Assembly (NCBI RefSeq): GCF_000565075.1
Contig: NZ_JDFG01000039.1
Span: 102,244-166,243 of the forward strand
Direction: 5' to 3'
DNA from: Atopobium sp. BS2
GTDB lineage: Bacteria; Actinomycetota; Coriobacteriia; Coriobacteriales; Atopobiaceae
Length of the DNA: 64,000 bases
Positions 63,654 to 64,000 of this stretch are shown one piece after another. The position numbers were made by a program, and so were the translations under genes. Under the pieces are notes generated by a model. It had not been told where the DNA came from. It ran no database searches and was given only the letters and a program-made list of their open reading frames with translations. The stretch's first letter is position 1. Each line of letters opens with the position of its first letter.

Positions 63654-64000
63654 CGTGTCCCGAAAAGTGGTGTAAGCAAGCATTTCAGGTGTTTAAAAGA
63701 AGTGCGGTTATTTCCTAAAATATAGTCACCATAACCAATTCAGAAAGGAAATAACCGCAATGCAAACTCTACACGAAACTGAGTCTCCTACACCCAAGAT
63801 CACAAATTAGATTTAAACGGTATGGCACGAACACTACTTGAAGACTTAGTAAATACCGTAATGGTTGAACAAGTAGAAGAGCTTGGTTGTGTTCGCAATG
63901 GATAGTGTGAGCGAAAGCTTGTAACGTCAGTTGGAACTCTTACCTTAAAAATTCCTAAGCTCCGTGAAGGAACCTATTTTCCTGACGATATCGTAAGTAA
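63654..64000 (+). pseudogene. Broken IS256-type (mutator) transposase, truncated by the window edge
   Basis: A candidate left end (GTGTCCCGAAAAGTGGTGTAA) starts near 63654. An ATG at 63760 follows AAAGGAAATAACC but stops at 63808. From 63822 another frame reads MARTLLEDLVNTVMVEQVEE, then an in-frame TAG at 63903, then RKLVTSVGTLTLKIPKLREG, the conserved IS256 transposase segment (GTLTLxxPKLREGxYFP). So at least one frameshift and one nonsense codon. The rest lies outside the window. Confidence 0.85.

Overview
The window is a chromosomal replication-origin region. I infer a member of the Coriobacteriia (Actinomycetota), family Atopobiaceae (Atopobium/Lancefieldella/Olsenella-like). The basis is moderate GC, an actinobacterial gene order (parB-parA-rsmG-jag-yidC-yidD-rnpA-rpmH on the minus strand, then dnaA-dnaN-recF-DUF721-gyrB-gyrA on the plus strand), Gram-positive features (LPETG protein, sortase, lipoprotein) and S6-SSB-S18-DUF2232-L9-DnaB gene order. 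The genus is an inference from gene order and general memory, not from a search.

Layout. 1-770: truncated ddl (minus). 868-1986: rlmN. 2070-7043: ParABS partition genes with two perfect parS sites, rsmG, jag, yidC, yidD, rnpA and rpmH, all minus. 7044-10118: origin region with non-canonical DnaA boxes (TTTTCAACA), a GHKL-ATPase/winged-helix gene, dnaA, and a dnaA-dnaN spacer carrying a DnaA-box plus DnaA-trio unwinding element. 10119-17781: dnaN, recF, DUF721, gyrB, gyrA. 17930-18830: a DUF151 nuclease-family gene and free-standing tRNA-Ile/tRNA-Ala. 19020-23091: ABC importer with a Tat-type lipoprotein. 23152-27247: LacI-type regulator divergent from a fructose-type PTS (EIIB, EIIC) plus a GatZ/KbaZ-like protein. 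27417-32648: hypothetical gene, typA, TRIC-type channel, two tRNA-Ser genes, Ala/Pro-tailed DUF4013 membrane protein. 32956-37663: rpsF, ssb, rpsR, DUF2232, rplI, dnaB. 37805-52738: purine biosynthesis genes (purA, a DegV-PurD fusion, purE, purF, purM, purN) interleaved with a Nudix hydrolase, ABC exporter, pyridoxamine kinase, class B sortase and an acyltransferase. 52755-56791: small membrane proteins, two SemiSWEET-like genes, MmcQ/YjbR, DUF47-PiT phosphate transport and a trmL with insertions. 57044-59623: LPETG surface protein. 59792-64000: an accessory patch with a CPBP protease, ATC-hydrolase-like gene, nucleoside-phosphorylase remnant, orphan RelB antitoxin, alpha/beta hydrolase, EXLDI protein and a broken IS256-type transposase.

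How it fits together. Genes diverge from the origin: minus on the left, mostly plus on the right. DnaA carries GGRKHATI in place of the near-universal GGRDHTTV DNA-contact motif. The boxes around the origin, dnaA promoter and dnaB upstream region read TTTTCAACA instead of TTATCCACA, so protein and site may have co-diverged. The octamer GGCGAGAA/TTCTCGCC occurs at least 24 times by eye, twice as the two arms of a terminator stem, which resembles DNA-uptake-type repeats. A perfect 27-bp inverted repeat with 7-bp flanking direct repeats at 45184-45377 looks like a MITE.

All calls are from reading the sequence; no database search was run.
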